Source: Dryococelus australis (Eukaryota; Arthropoda; Insecta; Phasmatodea; Phasmatidae). Taken from it: a DNA stretch of 64,000 nucleotides. Made by a program: the position numbers and the translations under genes. Below, piece after piece: positions 1 through 12,709 of this stretch. The notes under the pieces are model-generated. The model saw only the letters and a list, made by a program, of their open reading frames with translations. It was not told the DNA's origin and made no database searches. Within the stretch, counting starts at the first letter, position 1, and every line of letters starts with the position of its first letter. The stretch covers positions 140,080,457 through 140,144,456 of the forward strand of contig CM056994.1 in assembly GCA_029891345.1 (NCBI GenBank), written 5' to 3'.

Positions 1-3000
1 TGAAAAATTACCCGAGGAGTGACATGTCAACCTGCGTTTTAAATAACTTCTTTAGCACAAGTATATAACACTGTTGATAACTTTAAAGTATTGCATTCTT
101 GAATAAATAAAACTTTAACTTGTTATCTTCTACAATTTGTAATACATGTCATCAGAAAAGAGACAATTTCAACTAATTTTCTTGTATAAGTACCCTAAAT
201 ATTTGCTGATTTGTGACGTCGAGTTGGCCACAGTTTACATATATGTCAGTGAGATAGTGAACCAAATTCCACTTGTTATGTTCAACCAATTTACGCAGAC
301 GCAGACAAAAATTTTGTTGGCGATCACTAAGACATTAAAATTTTACGGAAAGGACTTACGTTCAAAGAGTTTTACATTTCTATGATAAATGCTTGTTTAT
401 ATACGTATAATATATAATAAAAATATTTTATTTGAGAAGTTCTTAAAAGGAAGATTTCAAAAATGATACGAAGAGATATTGAGTAAATTAATAGAAGTAC
501 GATATATGTCGCGCATTGTGACGCCACATTTATTTAAGTAGGAATACGTCACAAATTAAAATCACTTATTTTTTAAGCTGCATATATTTCAAAATTGCTT
601 TGCTGAATACGTTGTGTAACGCTGGTCCAAAGTTTTTACTTCAGTAATTTCAAAGATGCGCAAAAGGCAATAATAGAACGACTTAACACTTTACTTTTAT
701 AATACTACTGTTTTCTTCATGCAGAATTTATTTATCTCTTCCTTTCATCTACCCCTCTCGCTCTTTTACTTCTGGAAGCAATTTTCTTGTCTCTGTTATA
801 ACTTTCGTGTGTTGCATCATGCGCAACGTCTTTCTTGTTGTATTTTTATTGTTCAGAACATCAGACGGAAAAAGAAATATTCGCATTCTCTTTGTAACCC
901 TAAAACGTACAGAACCGAAATTCCTTCTCTTACGCACGCAATTGTTCTTGCTAGGGAATAAATCCAACTTCCTTTTCCACGTTCGTATAAAATGCTTAGA
1001 ACATTCTCCTCAATTTTCCAACTTTAATTCAAATAACCCCCAAAAATAATTTAAATATGATTAATTTTTGTGAATTTAAAGTAAGCACACAAACTAAACA
1101 CAATTTTTAAAGTGGTATTTGCATAGTCTACGTGACCTTTATAAATATAATTTATGTATAAAATAAATAAAATACAAAAAACGCAATAGTAACTTTGTAG
1201 TTTGCAAGGATAGTCAAAATATATTTTGAGTTCGGTGAAGAGGTAAATGTCATAAATGTTAGAAAAGAAAATGCTCAAGTGAATTTATAGCACTGTTTTT
1301 CGTACTTTTTGTTTTATAAAACACCTAAAGAGCTAACAAAACAGTTCGTCAAAAAACTTTATTCCGAAATTTGCTATGAAAAACCGATTTGAAAGTAACC
1401 TTTTACAAAAATTAATTGACAATTATTTTAGAAAATCCGAATAATTTTGAGGTCAGGAGTCTGACAAATTACTTCATCACTTTGTTTATTTCGTAACATT
1501 TTTAGTTATTTCTGGTATACACATTAAAAAACTTTCACTTTTAAATTTAAAATAGCTCATTTCGTCTTCTGACATGGATAACTGTCACCGTACTTAACAT
1601 GGCTCCTCAATTGACTAAAGCCAGGTATTTGTAGTGTTCTTCCTGCCAGTATTTGTATACAGAAGAAAGCTGTCAAAAATTCTTGGTCACAAAGATACAT
1701 TTTTTTAAAAGTGATATTTCGATCACTTCCCTAGTAACCTGAAGATTTAGGAACAAAAAAAAACAATAACTTTTTAATTCTTACAATTTGAAGTAGAAAC
1801 AGTAATTAAAATAAATATAATTGTATTAGAAAAAATGCACTTGGGGAAATTTAATAAATGATGAATTAGTAGAATTAACTGTAAACCGTTCATTATGGTA
1901 CTAAGAATTCTACTGATTATGAGGGGGAAAAAAGCACAGAATTCAGTGAAATCTAGCCACGAAAACTTTTTTTTATATCAGTGTTTGCAAACGAAAAAAG
2001 TTTCCTTGGAGAACAGTAGTTATATTTCCTGTGATTTAATTTTGTTAGCTTACCGAATTGTTTTATTAAATAATTAGCATTTTTGTATGATAGCATTAGA
2101 GTTGAGTGTTTAATAACGCGTTTCTTCTATTCAACTTTATTTGAATAACACTGACAATTTTTCTTTAGTTTTGTTTTTGTCGCCACTGAAGTTAATATAT
2201 TAGGATGCTTTTAGTTAGCTGACTTCAATGTTACTCACAGGCTGCTCACGTTTAAATTATCACTTTTGAAAGCATTTCAATTTGATTTTCTTTAGTAATT
2301 TATCTGTTATTCTTTTACGAATAGTGGAAACATTAATTTATGCCATCCCATATTTCCAACGCAATTTTAGCACATTTCCATTCTGGATGCTTTAGAAAGG
2401 AAATTTGGAGAAATGACTATCAAGAAACACAATCTATGATTTCATGTAATATATTAAAGCCAATTTTTAAAAAAATGTTTGTTATAATTAATTTTATGTA
2501 CATTTATTTCAGCCACTGATGTTACCACTTTGTTACAGAAACGCATGAGCATAAAATCAATTGAAAAAAATAATTCTAAAAAATTGTTGATCAAATGCAA
2601 CCAGAGCCTAATTACTATAATGATCTTGCCTTTTTTTTTTTCTTCTGAAGGGTCCAAAATGTAAATACGCTTAAATTTTAGCAAAAAAAACTGTTTATAA
2701 TATATTTTTAAATATTTAAATAAGTAAATACTTGCGAAATATTTGACAGTGTGACAAAATATATACACCCTTCCTTAATACGCAAAATAGGTCTTACTTT
2801 TCTGATAGTTTCGATATTGTGCGTCCTACTTTATAATGAGATGTGCATGTTGTACTGTCAAGTGAAGTGCTTCATTGTAAACCACTCACTTATCATTGGG
2901 ATAGATGCTACCCATTATATTAGGTTCTTTAGTTGGCTTCCAATTAGTTTTCGTAACGTTAAATTTTGATCAATCTACTAAAATGTTTAAATACTCGCCT

Positions 3001-3312
3001 TACTCTGCAGTGTAAACACTAAATTCGAACTACCTACAAAAAATGTTATCGAAAATACCGTAATACATACATTATAAAATATCAATACTTTCTTACATTT
3101 ATATAACTATTAGAAATCATAAAATAAAAATTAATACAAAAGCATTATACGATTAGCAAGCGATTATTGATAATTAATCTGAAACTGAAATTATGACACG
3201 AAAGCTACAAATTTTTGCATAAGAATTAAAGTTGAGTGCTAACTATCATAAGAGAAGGCATTGTCCTGAAATCGTGAAGAGTTTTCGAATATTGTGGTAC
3301 TGGTGTGTGCAG
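1..3312. other. AT-rich noncoding DNA
   Basis: No ORF here shows codon structure or a recognisable domain; the short open frames are what AT-rich DNA gives by chance. One detail: at about 2237-2275 there is a single end resembling the MITE found at 4106 (ggctgctcac... followed by cacttttgaaag). No matching inverted end was found downstream, so it is at most a truncated copy. The last ~70 bases could be intron leading to the exon that starts at 3313. Confidence 0.6.
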
Positions 3313-3413
3313 GCTATTTGGACTCGGCGCTCCAGGAGCAGATAGACCTCGAGACCGACATCGAGCAACAGTTCCTCGAGCTCAGCAACCTGACCAGCGG
3401 CTCGCCCAGTTAA
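3313..3413 (+). CDS. Probable terminal coding exon of a host gene
   Basis: A plausible splice acceptor (ggtgtgtgcag, ending at 3312) is followed by a GC-rich open frame that begins in phase (two bases, then TAT at 3315) and ends at TAA 3411-3413. It encodes about 32 residues; the core reads YLDSALQEQIDLETDIEQQF and the chain ends SNLTSGSPS. It is acidic, rich in Leu/Glu/Gln, with heptad-like spacing that suggests the end of a coiled coil. Its GC content and codon choice contrast sharply with the AT-rich surroundings, the strongest sign of selection. I do not recognise the protein. Upstream exons are not apparent within the 3.3 kb before it and may lie outside the window. The GC-rich bases after the stop would be 3'UTR, which runs into a MITE about 115 bases on. 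Alternative: exon of a processed or degraded gene. Confidence 0.6.
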
Positions 3414-3527
3414 CGTCGCCACCATCGTGGCTCGCCCCAGCGCCTCATCTCGTGTTGCTGCCTTGACCACAGACTAGCTAGCCCATTCCGGTGATGTCGC
3501 GGTGCTCCGGCCTCGTGTTCCTCTGTG

Positions 3528-3951
3528 GGCTGCTTGCGGTGAACTGTGCACTTTTGAAAACCTTGCTTAACAGCTACTTGTATGCACATTGTGTAATATT
3601 CTGCTATATGCGAACTTAACATGGCCGTTTACATGACCACTTTATTCGTATGTCGGGGAAGTGAAACTGTGCTATTACCAGAACAGTAAATATTGAACAT
3701 ATTTGATCATTCTTATGAGCATATACATGCAAAATAGCAGAAGGCAATATTAGTAATTTCAGTGTCCACAAATATGGACGTAACACTTTAGATTCCACGC
3801 TGAGACATTGAACTACTTTTCCTGTGTCGTTACCATTTTCTTTGTTGGCTGCATGCCACTTAGTATTTACATAAAAATATAATTTTCATATAGTGACAGT
3901 GACATTTTTTAATAGTTGGTTTGAAAAGTGCTTAATTAACCGTGCAAAGCC
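3528..3951. mobile_element. MITE copy 1 (GTGCACTTTTGAAA inverted ends)
   Basis: The left end (ggctgcttgcgg...gtgcacttttgaaaacc) and the reverse complement of the right end (ggctttgcacgg...aagcacttttcaaacc) match as imperfect terminal inverted repeats of about 35 bp. The interior (cctcatcac/accacttta, gtgaaactgtg, agtaaatatt) is recognisably the same as the copies at 36989 and 37996. No ORF. The family is non-autonomous; its superfamily cannot be told from this sequence and no clear target-site duplication was seen. Confidence 0.6.
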
Positions 3952-4105
3952 TATACAAGTGAAACCGAAACGAACTGTGTGGGCGGTGAAGCAAAAACCT
4001 CAACCGCAATGCCCTCAGCACACTTAGTGCATTTTGGGATTTTGTCGACTTTGGGAGTAAAACAGGCCTTTGACTTTGTGCTCAGTGCATTATATGAGAA
4101 TTAAA

Positions 4106-4519
4106 GGCTGCTCACATTAAAGTGACCAATTTTGAAAGCCTTGCTTACGATCTAATTCGAGCTCTATTCTCGTGTCCTTCTGCCGTATGTAAAATTTGCA
4201 TTTCCATATACGAGTGCACTTTAAAAATGCATCAATTGAGCGTAGATATGAAACTGTGAGGGAACACAAATATAAATAATGTTATACACATTTTTACTCT
4301 GTAAGTGCAGCAAAGAAAGAGAGAGAGAGAGAAAAAAATCCAGTGTTCACAAATTTAAACATTAGCTATACTGTTATTCAACAGTAATACGTGGAACTAA
4401 ATTCGGTTATTCACTGCGAATTTTGCCACAGTCAGTGCTTACGTAAGTATATATGAAGGTAGGGGCCGTCACTTTTCCCAAAGGTTATTTCAAAGCTGTT
4501 CGATTAAACGGGAACAGCC
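4106..4519. mobile_element. MITE copy 2, same family
   Basis: The left end (ggctgctcacattaaagtg, then ttttgaaagcc) and the reverse complement of the right end (ggctgttcccgtttaatcg, then ctttgaaata) form terminal inverted repeats like those of the copies at 3528, 36989 and 37996. Length is about 414 bp, close to the 409 bp copy at 36989. A short (GA)n run lies inside near 4318. No coding capacity. Confidence 0.6.
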
Positions 4520-4800
4520 TGTGTATGTTGTAAGACAAAGTTATATAATATCCCAGTAAATTTACTACTGCCAATTATAGCACTGTCTTCCACTCGCTAC
4601 TTACAGAATTTATGGATTATAAGTTTTGTGAGAAAGTCTATATGAGGCAATATGGAAATACGTTATTCTGCCATCAAACAAAACTATGATATTACTGAGT
4701 CTATGCAACTACGAAGATAGCCAATGATACATTTTATAGCAGTTTTCAATATTTTTTGCAAGTCATTTGAAGCCATTATTATTTCAATATTTAGAGTATC

Positions 4801-7294
4801 CCAAGTAGCAACATACGTTGGCCCAATGGTTGGCATTTGATTGTAAATATTGCCAATATGTTGACGTTAGAAAATATAAATGAATACAAAGTTGGGCCAA
4901 TATAATATGCCAACCAATCATTACTACTCGATAATTTTAATGAGATACCTAAGAAAAATATACATCAACACCTCTCTATATCAAAAAATACCACAACACG
5001 TTGCAAGAACAATTTTTGAAAACTCGAACATGGTTGACTAAATGTTGGCAACACGTTGGTAGACATACTGTTGGTGATGTGAATGTATATTTATGTTGGG
5101 CTAGTGGTATAAAACCAACATTTTTCTTTGAAATATGTTCATTTTGTTTTATTTTGGAACAATGTTGGGAACTGAACGGTTGGTGTTTGGTAATTTTTCG
5201 TTTGTTATGCCAACATTGTGTTACCCACATAATTTCAGCAATGCTCCATTGAATGTTTGGGATAAGAAAAAAACTTAATTTTCCATGTTTGCTTGATAAT
5301 TTGTTTTTTTTTTAATACACAAACTAATTGTTTTTAAAATATATTTTCATGGTAATGGTTTACTAATTGTTGGCAACTAGTTGGTAAACATATATATACT
5401 TTTTGTTGGTCCGACGTTCTCATAACATTTGGCTCTGGCATTGGGCCAACATTGGAAAAACCTAAGTTGGGGCCAAAGTTAAAATATCACTCAGGGCAAC
5501 GTTGGCCTAACGTGTTTTTTGTGTTAGTTGCTAACTGAAATATGATGCTCTACCTACCTTGATGGGGCAGTAAAAATGCATGATTTTCTTCATGAATTTT
5601 CAAATTCTCTTTCCTTCAAACATATGGCATATCAATAAAACAACCGAAATACTGCATGTTGGCTTTACGTTGGTTTATTGTATGTATATTACCGATCACC
5701 AACCTAATATGACAGAAACCCAAATACTAGCTAATGTTGTCATTACTTTGGTTATTAGTAGTATTTTGATCATTTAAAAATAATATTCTTTTCACTTTCA
5801 GAAAAGCATTCATGCAGTCATTTAACCATAGTTAGCAATGTTTTACGAATAAGTGTTATTGCATACATAATGTCAACTAATAAACATAGTTATGCCAAGT
5901 ACTTTATGATCACCATTTTAAGTAAACATTAAGGAATATCTATTCTTAATGAAAACAATGCTCCTTTCCTGTATTTAATAAAGTGCAAGTGATTTTCACT
6001 TAACTGACCATTTTTCTTTGAAATATGTTTTGTTAATCTTATGTAAAGATAGTGCTGGAGACCAAAAAGTTCATAATTAGTACTTTATCTTGAGTTTATT
6101 GACCGGTTTGGCCAATATAATATAACTAACATGTTTCCACCATTACTCCATATTATGCATGTGATCAAAATGATCAATGATTGTTCATGTTGGCTTACCA
6201 GTTAGGATTTTAATACATAATTTTTTTTTAAAATTGATTTTTATGGTTATGGATGGCTGATTGTTGGCAGCACATTGGTAGATATACTGTAGTTGGTAAT
6301 TGGCATGAATTTGGTATGTGGGGATTGTACATTAGAACTGGAATATAATTATACATACCTTTTTCTGCAATGGGTGTAATTAGTTACAGTAGTCTAGTGG
6401 ATAACAAGTTACAGTGGGTCTAGCCTTACACTCACAGCTGAAAGGTAGGGTGGCCAACTTGTAGTCGGAGGGTCACGCGTTCGCACCCCGTGTCTCCGAT
6501 GCGGAAGCTTTTCAGTTCGCTTACCGCACTGGGAATTTGTCAGCAAGTCGGTGTCGCTAGGGCTTCGTTAACATCAAATTCCACAACAACGTCAAATGAA
6601 AGAAAAATGAAAGAAAAGAAATATGGATAAGATGATGACGGGCTGCTAATTAATGGATCGTGGGTTCGACGTCGATATCTACCATTGAATTTTTCAGGGC
6701 GTAATGTGATGTGAAGAGTATGTGACGAGTAATATAATAAGGTTAATGCGTTTTGAATTTTTTTCTTTTTGGGTAATATATTTTTGAACAATGACAACCA
6801 ACATTGGTAGAACGTTGGTTATTAGTTGGCATTATATATTTGGAAATCATTGCTAACTGAGGACAAATGACAGTGTGAATGCCTTTCTGAAAGAGAAACG
6901 AATATTATTTAGTAAATTATCAAAACACTACGAATAACTAATGTGATATCAATGTTTGTTAGTTGTTGTGTTTCCATTATATTAGAGTGGGGATCTGTAA
7001 GATACACGGGATAAACCAATTTAAAGACAAGAAACAACAGCATTTTGGTTTTTTGAATGATATGGCATATTTTTAAAAGAAAGAGAATTTAAAAAAGCGT
7101 GCAGAAAAATAATATATTTTCATTGGCGTAATAATAAAGTTTGAACATCATATTTCAGTTGACAGCCAACGTAAAAATACACGTTTGGGTAACGTTGGCC
7201 CGAACGAAATTTTGACATTTGGCCAAATAAAATTTTCCAACGTTGTCTCAACGTCAGAGCTCGACATTGGGCTAACAAAAAGTTGCTACTGGGG
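4801..7294. mobile_element. Large TTGGC/GCCAA-rich element with short inverted ends
   Basis: The left edge (cccaagtagcaac at 4801) and the reverse complement of the right edge (ccccagtagcaac, ending near 7294) match as inverted termini. Between them are dozens of TTGGC, GCCAAC and TTGGCCCAA words in both orientations. Related stretches occur at 51.6, 60-62.3 and 63.5-64 kb, where the end motif c(c)cagtagcaac recurs. No transposase ORF is visible, so this is non-autonomous, or a composite of nested copies. A SINE is inserted at about 6418-6615. Whether 4801 and 7294 are the two ends of one copy is an inference. Confidence 0.5.
6418..6615 (+). mobile_element. tRNA-derived SINE, copy A
   Basis: The head resembles a tRNA: cagctgaaaggtagggtggc (A-box region), cttgtagtcgg (anticodon-arm region) and gcgttcgcacccc (B box, pol III internal promoter). 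The body (ctgggaatttgtcagcaagtcgg ... cttcgttaac ... acaacaacgtcaaatgaa) matches the body of the copy at 59345. A second B-box-like stretch (gtgggttcgacgtc, near 6660) follows, suggesting another tRNA-like fragment beside it. It sits inside the TTGGC-rich element and is therefore a later insertion. Confidence 0.65.
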
Positions 7295-8099
7295 ATTATA
7301 GTTAACAAAATTGTTCTGCTGAATATGTTATGAAAGCTAATTGTTATAGTTTGCTTTTATAAAATACAATATTATTAAAAAAATATAAGTGTTATATTTC
7401 AATATTCATATTCAGCTTGAATATTTGAGGATGTGATGGAAGATAGGTATATATTATGTTGTGTTACCAAGTTGGCTAGAAGTACGTGCACATATGGGTA
7501 ACGTAACTGAAAATTACCACTGAAATTACGTAAGGAGTGGGCTGAAATTTAATTGTGTATTTAAAGTCAACCGTACAACGTTCACATCGTGAAATTGAAT
7601 CAAATGAAGACTGCAAGCAGACGGAATAAAAACTATTAATTCGACAAGTAAATACCGACATTATTTACTAGAATTTTTTTTTACAAATATAAGACTATGA
7701 ACAAGTTTCGTAAGAGTGGCATATGTTAAATCAGTTCTCAAAGTTTACTTTCAAGCTGATGACTCTGAAAGGTAAAAGAAGAAGAAGAATGCATATTAGA
7801 TTCAATACTGTACTACATGATTAAACCTAATTATGTTTTTTTTTGTATACAATTGAATACCGTTTATCGTGGTACCATTACAGATATGATTTAAATACAG
7901 TATATGCAGTGTTGAAAATAAAATAATTTTCATATTTTTAAAATACAGTGAAGGTATTACATTGAGTTGTATCTGTATTTTATTTTAGTACCACTGATTG
8001 GGTACTTGCAAGGCTTTTAGATAAAAGGGTGAATCGGAAAGAGTTTAAAGAACATTCATAAGCAAATGTGTGATTTTATTTGTAAGTGAATTCCAGTAC

Positions 8100-8100
<1 letters not shown>

Positions 8101-8130
<30 letters not shown>

Positions 8131-8136
8131 ATATAG
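8101..8136. repeat. (AT)n(GT)n microsatellite
   Basis: About eleven AT dinucleotides followed by GT dinucleotides. Confidence 0.95.
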
Positions 8137-9019
8137 TGTAAATAATGATTGTTATCAGACTGTATACTTATAATTATCTGAAAGACAACTGTATATATTT
8201 TATTATGTTGATTAAAGTTTGATATAACTAATTGAACTGGGAATTATTTTTGACCAGATAATACCAACACCAAAAAATACACTTGGAACAGTTCGTTTTA
8301 TTTCGTAAAATTAATTGTCGGATGAATGTAAGTGAATGGTAATGCTGACATGTTATTCAGCGTCATATTAGTTACTTGATGTATGTGCCAGCGAATGGAC
8401 TCTGAACAAAAAGGTTAAAAATAATAAAGACGAAAAGAATGTTAAGTAACGGCAAGAAATACAGTATATAATTCATATGAACTACATTCGGAAACAACAA
8501 AGTGCTTATATTAAAACATGAATATTATGTGTATATTTTTTCTTTAAATCTTAGACAGAGCAAAGATAATGAGGGAACTCTTAACATGTTTTAGATCACT
8601 ATATGGGGAATTAAAAACTTCTTAAGTTCAAGAAAACTTCAAATATTTTAGCTTCGTTGCATGGGAGCTTTAATTTTCCTTTATAAAATAAGTGTTTTTT
8701 GTACAACTGTATTGGAAGGAATCTTTAGTTAAATTATGTACCAAGTCAATACATAAATTATAAGTTATACATAAATTGCCACTGGTTTTGAATGAATCCA
8801 AAATCATTTTAATGCTGCTAAGTAATGTGACGGCCGAATTCATAATTATATTTTACGAATTAATTGAAAAACACTTTAAATATAGTCTTGTTGGGTAAGA
8901 AGGTAAAACAATTTACTACAAAAAATATTTACCACAAAAAATGCATGTGACGTTAAATGGATCATTACATACTGAAATTTGATTTACTAAAAAATATACA
9001 TAAGTATCATCGTGATAAC

Positions 9020-9064
9020 AATATATATATATATACACAAACACACGCCTACACACACACACAC
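9020..9064. repeat. (TA)n(CA)n microsatellite
   Basis: TA dinucleotides followed by an interrupted CA run. Confidence 0.9.
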
Positions 9065-9640
9065 TTACTTATTTCCTTCATCTTGTCTAAAAGAGCATGC
9101 CAAGTTGGTTTGTTATTTATTTGTTTTATGTGGGTGCGATTCATATCCCTCTTAAACCCTGTGAATACTGATGATGTCAAGTCCTTATTAAATTTAGATG
9201 TGAATCCACTTAAAAGTAAAAATTGCTAGAAAAATGATGACATTGCAAGGAACTAATACTGCGATCAGTTCGATAGTGTAACGTGGAATAAAGTGTACAT
9301 TCCAGTTATTTTTGACGCCATTTAATAGTAAATTTATTACCTCTTCTCTTTAAAGTGTCCGTACTGATCGAAGAAAAGGAAGTCTTCTGGAATTTCAGAG
9401 TCGTACTTTGAATTTTATATCTGAACACGGTGGGTATTGCAAATACATTTTTTTCAGGGTGAAGCTATCAAAGAATTTAGAAATCACCTACAGCCAGTTT
9501 AGGATATAATTCCCCCCCTTTTTTTTTAGTTCTGGCCATAAAAAAATATGCAAAAATATACCTTCAATAATTCCGACAACTGTAATGAGATAAAAGTTTT
9601 TTGAATAAACCGGCGGTAAGAAATTAATTGTTTGTATAAG

Positions 9641-11100
9641 GGCAATGCAATTTTATTGTTGAAACCAAATTATTTTGTTGTTCTTATTTGGTTGCCCTAA
9701 ACAAATACTTGGCTTTGGTATAACCAAATATTTTTTTTGGTTCTGCATACATGAAAGAGTTGTGGTTAATATAAAAAAACTTACCGGATCCCAAACGAGA
9801 ACCAAACTTATAGTAGCTGCGCCATAGCGAGCAGTACGCCCCTAACAAATATAGCTAAAGTTACTGCCGCTGATGTCGACGTGTTCATAAATACAAAAAA
9901 TTCAAATACTGAAGAACGTACGCTATGAAATATTTGAAATTTTTACCTTTACTTTTCAGTTTTCTTTTGAATCTGCTTTTTTAAGATATTTATACCATTG
10001 TTGAACATCAATAAATGCACAAAAAGCACCTCATTGTCACAAAAAGTACAAACTCTGAAGCTGTTTTTTTTCGAAAAAGGGCAATCAAATGAGTAGCCAA
10101 ACAAACATATAGAGCTGATCTACCAAATGTTTGATTGAGAGTCTTATTTATTTTTGCCCAAAAAAGGAGTTTTGTTAATTCAAGCATCTATTTTTTTAGA
10201 TATATAAAATTAATTTAGTTGCTTTTCAAGATTTGTTTACATAACTAAATATTGTGTTGGGATAACTAAATGTATTTTTGGCAAAATAAAAAGTTTCTTA
10301 TATTGGCTGTTATCTCAGAACAAAATAAATCCAGAAGCATACACAATACTTAATTATAGAAGAAGTAGGGCATATAGAGATCATGACCAGGGTCCAGGAC
10401 CTCGACTCTCGTCGCCATCTTGGATGCCATCATTTTGAAATTTTTCGTACAAAGTCACTTGCATCTACCCAAAAAATAACTTCAGATATCGATTATTTTA
10501 CCACAAAAACACTTTTTTTCTATGGAAATTTCCCGTTTCCCTCTCCCCCCCCTTAATTATCATGAGGCAATTCTGGCCACCATCTTGAATTTCCCTTTTC
10601 TCCTTAAAATTTGTCATTTTTAACTAAACGTTTCCTTTTTTTATTTGAAATTTCTCTTCTTACCCCAAAAATCAGCCATTTTCACATTGATATCCGTCTT
10701 TTTCATTTAAATGTTACTTTTTTCCCTTAAAAATTCTAAAAAATCCTAAAAAAAACCGGTAAATTTAAAAAAATTATATAAAATTTGCAAAAACCTAAAT
10801 AAATGCGTCTTAATACCTCGGATTTTTATTGATTTTCCTAGAAAAAAACCCCACATGTCAATGTTTAAGAAAATATCTGTGCTTGCATGGCAAGAGCAGT
10901 GTAAGTATGTATGCGACTGCATGGAGTCAGGTAACTGGAGTCAGCATATGCGTGAGAAAAGGCATGTTAGTATTTTCACCGGTCTGCACCTGCATGGTAT
11001 CAGGTAACCGCATGTTTACGTGCTTCCAGGTCGTTTTCGCACCTGCTCAGGGTCGGAGAGCATAAGTAAGCACAAAGAAATGTTAACAGGTCTGCATCTG
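9641..11100. repeat. Degenerate dispersed-repeat relics
   Basis: No gene. 9660-9760 has repeated ACCAAAT/ATTTGGT words in both orientations, hinting at an old foldback sequence whose far side may lie near 10210-10300 (TAACTAAAT words). 10400-10760 repeats a CCATCTTGGA/CCATCTTGAATTTCCC motif within pyrimidine-rich DNA. 10880-11090 repeats a TGCATGG(A/T)(G/A)TCAGGTAAC unit about 70-80 bases apart, which explains the 78-codon open frame there. All are weakly conserved. Confidence 0.35.
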
Positions 11101-11351
11101 CACAGAGCTAGCTATCTTCAATCCTCCTATTATTGTGCATAAGGACAGGCAAAAATAAAATGCGATAGTGTATTTCAGGTAGGACTTTGTAAAAAATATG
11201 GGAATTTTAATTCCTTTACTTTTATAAAAATCAATTTACTCGAAATTCTTATATATGCACTTTATTCGTTTGATTTTTACTGTTGTGCGAAATAAATAAC
11301 TTAATTTAAAATTAAGCCATCTAGACTTATAACCACTCTCTATTTCTCGCT

Positions 11352-11378
11352 CACACACAAACACGCGCGCGCGCGCAC
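11352..11378. repeat. (CA)n/(CG)n microsatellite
   Basis: Alternating purine-pyrimidine run cacacaca...cgcgcgcg, a potential Z-DNA former. Confidence 0.9.
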
Positions 11379-11569
11379 CGCCATGCACACAGCTCGAAAT
11401 ATTTCATTTTGCAAACAGCGATTTAAAAATTGGTAGTGTAACCAGAATCAACGTTCACATAAATGTTTCCGAGGTGAAATGCATACATATGAACATACGA
11501 CCCAGCGATGGAGCTATGGAGATATTGAGAAATGGAAGAAGTCTATCCTAGCAAACATCTAAACAGATC

Positions 11570-12060
11570 CCTTACTATATATTCTTCTTCTTCACTGCAA
11601 AGGTTTCAACCATTTATTATAACCCAAGATACCAAGCCACTTTACAGTCCGAACTTACCCATAACACAAACATTCGTACCATATGTCAACCTTACATAAC
11701 CGAGTGATACCAGACAACTCAATATACCAACTCCTACAGCCCAAGTAAAACTCAGTCATACTAATCAAACATACCACCCAACACACCAATCATAACATTC
11801 ATCATAAATCGAGCAACTTTACAGTTCGGATCAGCCATAACCTAACATCCATTCCATTTGCGCTACCGACCGGGACCAGCCAAATATACTAGTCACCACA
11901 CCACCCAATAATACAAAAGCATACCCCAACAATTCATTCCAAACAGGTCTTACTAAAACAAAATATACCTATTACACATACAATCTGTTCTACCGAACTA
12001 GACGAAGTATACTCACCACCTAGTATAACAAAAGCATACCTCGTCTTTTCAGCCCGTATA
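11570..12060. repeat. G-poor, A/C-rich diverged tandem array
   Basis: The + strand is dominated by A, C and T with very few G. Similar blocks recur: actttacagtccgaacttacccataac near 11639 and actttacagttcggatcagccataacc near 11817; ctaccgaccgggaccag...tatactagtcaccac near 11860 and ctaccgaactagacgaag...tatactcaccacc near 11990; taatacaaaagcatacc near 11911 and tataacaaaagcatacc near 12022. Spacing is about 110-180 bases, so the array is old. No ORF of note. Confidence 0.55.
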
Positions 12061-12709
12061 CACAATGTGTGTAAGGAGGCCATCTTTAATTAATTAATAT
12101 TGTCCTAAAGGCAACGAAGTCTAATGTTTTAGTAAAAACATCAAAGCGCATGCCTTACGATTTTTCATAATCAGGATCACACGCAGTGGGATTGCGATTT
12201 GTAAATCTATACTAATATATAAAGAGGTAGTGTTTGTAACTTTGTGTGTTTGGATGGAGGAGGTAATCTTCGAAATTACTCATCCGATTTTAAAAATTCT
12301 TTCATCAGTAGAATGCTACGTTGTCACTGAGTGTCATAGGCTATATTTTATTTTAAAAATCAATAGGGATCTCTACTAAAACTCCAATAATGTAACCCAA
12401 AGTGTAAATAAATTACCTATAAAATTCCTTACATTGCGTGCGCTGCGAAAACTATTGATAATAGAACAAAATAATGTACTACGGCTTTGCAGAACACATC
12501 ATTATCTACAAAAAGTGTCGCGACACCATATGTCTAACTATTATAGTTATGTCACAATAACTATTTTTTTATTTTAAAAACTGAATTAAAACACTGCCGC
12601 TAGAAAAGGCACTTTATTTGTACCTTGGTATTAATCCTCATCAAAATAAATTACTTCACATTCAAGACTGGTTCAGTACCTGTATATTACATTTTGAATT
12701 ATTGGAAAA

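Larger units (their letters stand above)
7295..9640. other. AT-rich noncoding DNA
   Basis: No supported gene. It holds an (AT)n(GT)n microsatellite at 8101-8136 and a (TA)n(CA)n run at about 9020-9064. The 90-codon open frame over the second run starts in unique AT-rich sequence, reads through the microsatellite and has no domain, so it is not called as a gene. Confidence 0.6.

Noticed and set aside
10829..11065. 78-codon plus-strand frame rich in Cys
   Set aside because: Explained by a degenerate tandem repeat of about 70-80 bases; the Cys pattern follows the repeat.
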